A DNA stretch of 9,009 bases. Origin: SZUA-430 sp044375275 (GTDB lineage Bacteria > Pseudomonadota > Alphaproteobacteria > Micropepsales > Micropepsaceae). The translations under genes were made by a program, and so were the position numbers. Location: contig JBILMZ010000143.1 in NCBI GenBank assembly GCA_044375275.1, positions 1-9,009 of the forward strand, in the 5' to 3' direction. Below the pieces are notes generated by a model that saw nothing but the letters and a program-made list of their open reading frames with translations, made no database searches and was not told where the DNA came from. Shown one piece after another: positions 7,292-9,009 of the stretch. Within the stretch, counting starts at the first letter, position 1. Each line of letters begins with the position of its first letter.

Positions 7292-8161
7292 ATGACCAAG
7301 ACCATCATCCCCCACGATCCATGCTGGAAAGAAGCCTACGAGACGGAGGCCCGCGCCTGGGGCGACGCCCTCGGGGACGCGTTGGTCGCCATCCACCACA
7401 TGGGCAGCACCGCCGTTCCCGGCATCATGGCGAAACCCACGATCGACATCCTGGTGGAAGCTCGCGATCTGGACGCCGTCGAGGCGCGAACGGCAGCGCT
7501 CGTCCAACAAGGATATGAGGCGCGTGGGGAATACGGCATCGAAGGGCGCCGCTACTTCGTGCGCCGGGCCGACCTCGACTGGCTGCGCGGTTTTCACGTC
7601 CATGTCTACACGACAGGTTCCGCGCAGCTGGAGCGTCATCTCCTGTTTCGGGACGTGCTACTGGCGAAGCCCGCCATCGCGCGCGCCTACGAAGACCTGA
7701 AGCGGTCCCTCGCCAGCCCGGATGGCGTGCTGGTCGAGGACTATGCCGCGCGCAAGTGGAGCTTTATAGAGGACGTCATGGAAGCTGCTCGATCACAACA
7801 ATCCGTCGCCGACACCATGCGCGAGATGTACCGCGCGCTCTCGGACGGCGACGCCGCGCGCCTGTCCACGATCCTCGCCGATGACTTCGATTGCTTCGAC
7901 GTCGGCAGGCGCTTCGACGGCCCCGCTTTTGCAAAGCTGATCGCCGACGCTCAAAAGGCCGGCAAGCGTTTCGTCTGGACCGTTCAGGACGAGACCGTGC
8001 ACGTCGAGGGCAACTGGGCCTGGATCAAATACATCAACCGCGGCTCCGTCGGCGACGCGTCTGGCATCACGCCAGTCACCTGGCTGGAGTCCGCCATCCT
8101 GCGCCGCCACGCCGACCGCTGGCAGATCACGTTCTTCCACTCCTCCCGCGCACAGCCGTAG
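7292..8161 (+). CDS. GrpB/UPF0157-family nucleotidyltransferase-like domain fused to an NTF2/SnoaL-like domain
   Basis: A 289-residue cytoplasmic-looking protein without signal peptide or membrane segment. Residues 1 to about 165 match the GrpB/UPF0157 family, which shares the nucleotidyltransferase-like fold. The core is HMGSTAVPGIMAKPTIDILV (residues 36-55), and FHVHVYTTGS and LLFRDVL follow as usual. Standalone GrpB proteins are about 170-190 residues. After ARSQQS the chain continues with TMREMYRALSDGDAARLSTIL, DDFDCFDVGRRFDG and WITFFHSS-like strands, the layout of a DUF4440/SnoaL NTF2-like domain (about 170-289). Enzyme activity and substrate are unknown for both parts. The start lacks a clear ribosome binding site but fits the domain edge. 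A palindromic repeat begins two bases after the stop codon. Confidence 0.85.
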   Translation: MTKTIIPHDPCWKEAYETEARAWGDALGDALVAIHHMGSTAVPGIMAKPTIDILVEARDLDAVEARTAALVQQGYEARGEYGIEGRRYFVRRADLDWLRGFHVHVYTTGSAQLERHLLFRDVLLAKPAIARAYEDLKRSLASPDGVLVEDYAARKWSFIEDVMEAARSQQSVADTMREMYRALSDGDAARLSTILADDFDCFDVGRRFDGPAFAKLIADAQKAGKRFVWTVQDETVHVEGNWAWIKYINRGSVGDASGITPVTWLESAILRRHADRWQITFFHSSRAQP

Positions 8162-8163
8162 CT

Positions 8164-8341
8164 CTCCACCCCACAAGCCGTCATGGCCGCGTCGCGCGGC
8201 AGCGCGTACCGGCCACCCAGTTTCATCCATGGCGCATGTCACAGGGCACGCAGCCTCGCCAGGCAACACTGAGGAGCTTGTCACATCCGCTCAACAGATC
8301 CTGGGTGGCCGGTACGCGCAGCCGCTCGACGCGGCCATGAC
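8164..8341. repeat. Palindromic interspersed element, copy 1 (MITE-like)
   Basis: Left arm 8180-8220 (GTCATGGCCGCG to GGCCACCCAG) and right arm 8301-8341 (CTGGGTGGCC to CGCGGCCATGAC) are reverse complements at 39 of 41 positions with no gaps. They enclose an 80-base centre. The shared part also includes 16 bases to the left (CTCCACCCCACAAGCC). To the right, GGGGTTGAAG (8346-8355) loosely mirrors that flank, so the dyad may extend a little further. The centre carries TGTCAC twice, 42 bases apart (8237, 8279). It has no gene and starts two bases after the GrpB-NTF2 stop. I found no clear target-site duplication. It may be a non-autonomous element or a structured 3'-end element. Confidence 0.88.
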
Positions 8342-8365
8342 GAAAGGGGTTGAAGCGGTTTTTCC

Positions 8366-8395
8366 TGGGACCGCGGGCTTCCAGCCCGCTCTTGA
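8366..8395. repeat. Single REP-like hairpin unit
   Basis: TGGGACCGCGGGC followed by TTCCAGCCCGCTCTTGA. The core is GCGGGCT, loop TCC, AGCCCGC (8373-8389). The head TGGGACCGCGGGC and tail GCCCGCTCTT are the same as in the left arm of the pair at 7155-7219. It lies 25 bases after the right arm of the palindromic element, before the small gene at 8496. Confidence 0.8.
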
Positions 8396-8495
8396 GTGCT
8401 TGACATCGCAAGTGCAGGCTGTGGAGACTGATCTCTGGCGATGCCTCACCACAACGCCGGATTTCTGTCGATTCTCTTCAATACCCGGAGGGCAA
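8396..8495 (+). other. Leader of the small gene at 8496
   Basis: About 100 bases after the REP-like unit with no recognised promoter. GGAGGG at 8487-8492, close to the ATG, is a strong Shine-Dalgarno match and decides the start. The frame is open further upstream through the repeats, but that part is repeat sequence, not protein. Confidence 0.4.
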
Positions 8496-8837
8496 ATGTC
8501 AGACGTCGCACTTTCGATCGCTTGGTTGACGCCGGAAAATTTCACCGCGCACAAATGCCTCGATCCCTCAGGATTGCCCGCGACTTACAGCGAGTGGCTC
8601 ACCGATGCCGAAGCGGCCATGGCGCGATTTGCGGATATCGGACGTTTCCCTGAACGCATCGTGATTGACGCACATGAACTTGCAAGGTGGTGCGTTGCCG
8701 AAGGTCGAAAAGTCGATGGTGCCGCACGCGCTGCCTTTGTCGCTCATGCTCACGGACAGCGTCGTACATCCCGGTTCAAACACGATTTGCTTTCTGCGCC
8801 ATCACTTCTTCCGTGGGCGGGCAACAACGAAGACTAG
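8496..8837 (+). CDS. Small conserved-type protein of unknown function
   Basis: A 113-residue soluble protein without signal peptide or membrane segment. It has a plausible compact alpha/beta pattern: SIAWLTPENFTAH, TYSEWLTDAEAAMARF, RIVIDAHELARWCVAEGRKVDGAARAAFVAHA. The layout (AW-x-P-E near the start, T-Y-x-E-W, then V/I-D-x-x-E-L-x-x-W-C-x-x-x-G-x-x-x-D-x-x-A-R-x-x-F-V) resembles a family of small hypothetical proteins I recall from several proteobacteria, but I know no function for it. Start at ATG 8496 is supported by GGAGGG upstream. The C-terminal 30 or so residues look less regular and may be disordered. The gene lies between two copies of the palindromic element and is less GC-rich than metG or the P450, so it may be mobile cargo. 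Confidence 0.75.
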   Translation: MSDVALSIAWLTPENFTAHKCLDPSGLPATYSEWLTDAEAAMARFADIGRFPERIVIDAHELARWCVAEGRKVDGAARAAFVAHAHGQRRTSRFKHDLLSAPSLLPWAGNNED

Positions 8838-8849
8838 TGGCAATCCGCC

Positions 8850-9009
8850 CTCCACCCCACAAACCGTCATGGCCGCGTCGCGCGGCAGCGCGTACCGGCC
8901 ACCCAGTTTCATCCACGGCGCTTGTCACAGGGCGCGCAACCTCGCCAAGCAATGTTGAGGAGCGTGTCACATCCGCTCAACAATTCATGGGTGGCCGGTA
9001 CGCGCTGCC
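8850..9009. repeat. Palindromic interspersed element, copy 2 (cut by the window end)
   Basis: It matches copy 1 in the same orientation, with about ten base differences over the first 130 bases. The left arm 8866-8906 is identical to that of copy 1. The right arm begins at 8988 and is cut at 9009; its 22 visible bases are a perfect complement of the left arm. The centre (8907-8987) again has TGTCAC twice, 42 bases apart (8923, 8965). It begins 12 bases after the stop of the small gene. The right arm should continue for about 18 bases beyond the window. Confidence 0.88.

Noticed and set aside
8229..8495. Upstream extension of the small gene to an ATG at 8229
   Set aside because: The extension translates the palindromic element and the REP-like unit; the ATG at 8496 has a strong ribosome binding site and starts the protein-like region.
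8164..8970. A shared peptide frame on the minus strand in both element copies (ending near DETGWPVRAAARRGHDG)
   Set aside because: Most base differences between copies in this frame change the amino acid (about 7 of 9), which is not what selection on a protein would give; the frame follows from the repeat.
8164..9009. The two repeats as part of a CRISPR array
   Set aside because: The repeat unit is far too long, there are only two copies about 690 bases apart, and no cas gene is present.

Overview
The window looks like a high-GC proteobacterial chromosome segment. The methionyl-tRNA synthetase at the left edge has the DAPIEYIGA and KFSTSQKRG motifs that I associate with alphaproteobacterial enzymes, so Alphaproteobacteria is my best guess, but it rests mostly on that one gene. 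All supported genes are on the + strand.

Bases 1-1727 hold the 3' part of metG and a GNAT acetyltransferase whose start codon overlaps the metG stop. Bases 1844-4238 hold two tandem paralogous L,D-transpeptidases (YkuD fold). Both are exported or membrane-anchored. The second has the canonical SHGC active-site motif and the first has SAGC. A small hairpin and a plausible sigma70-type promoter separate them, so they are probably separate transcription units.

Bases 4348-6627 hold a CYP153-like cytochrome P450 followed 39 bases later by a secreted, cysteine-rich protein. That protein carries a histidine/aspartate pattern like zinc-dependent phospholipase C/Het-C proteins and resembles the CinY family. 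No ferredoxin or ferredoxin reductase gene is seen beside the P450.

Bases 6628-7291 are a 660-base stretch with no convincing gene. It holds short direct repeats and ends in a REP-like inverted pair. Bases 7292-8161 encode a GrpB/UPF0157 domain fused to an NTF2/SnoaL-like domain.

The right end (8164-9009) is repeat-rich. Two copies of a palindromic element with 41-base arms each begin just after a stop codon. They flank a small conserved-type protein of unknown function and a second REP-like hairpin.

I see no complete new multi-gene defence or biosynthetic system. The most unusual items are the palindromic element, the REP-like hairpins with a compensatory base change, the GrpB-NTF2 fusion and the SAGC/SHGC transpeptidase pair.
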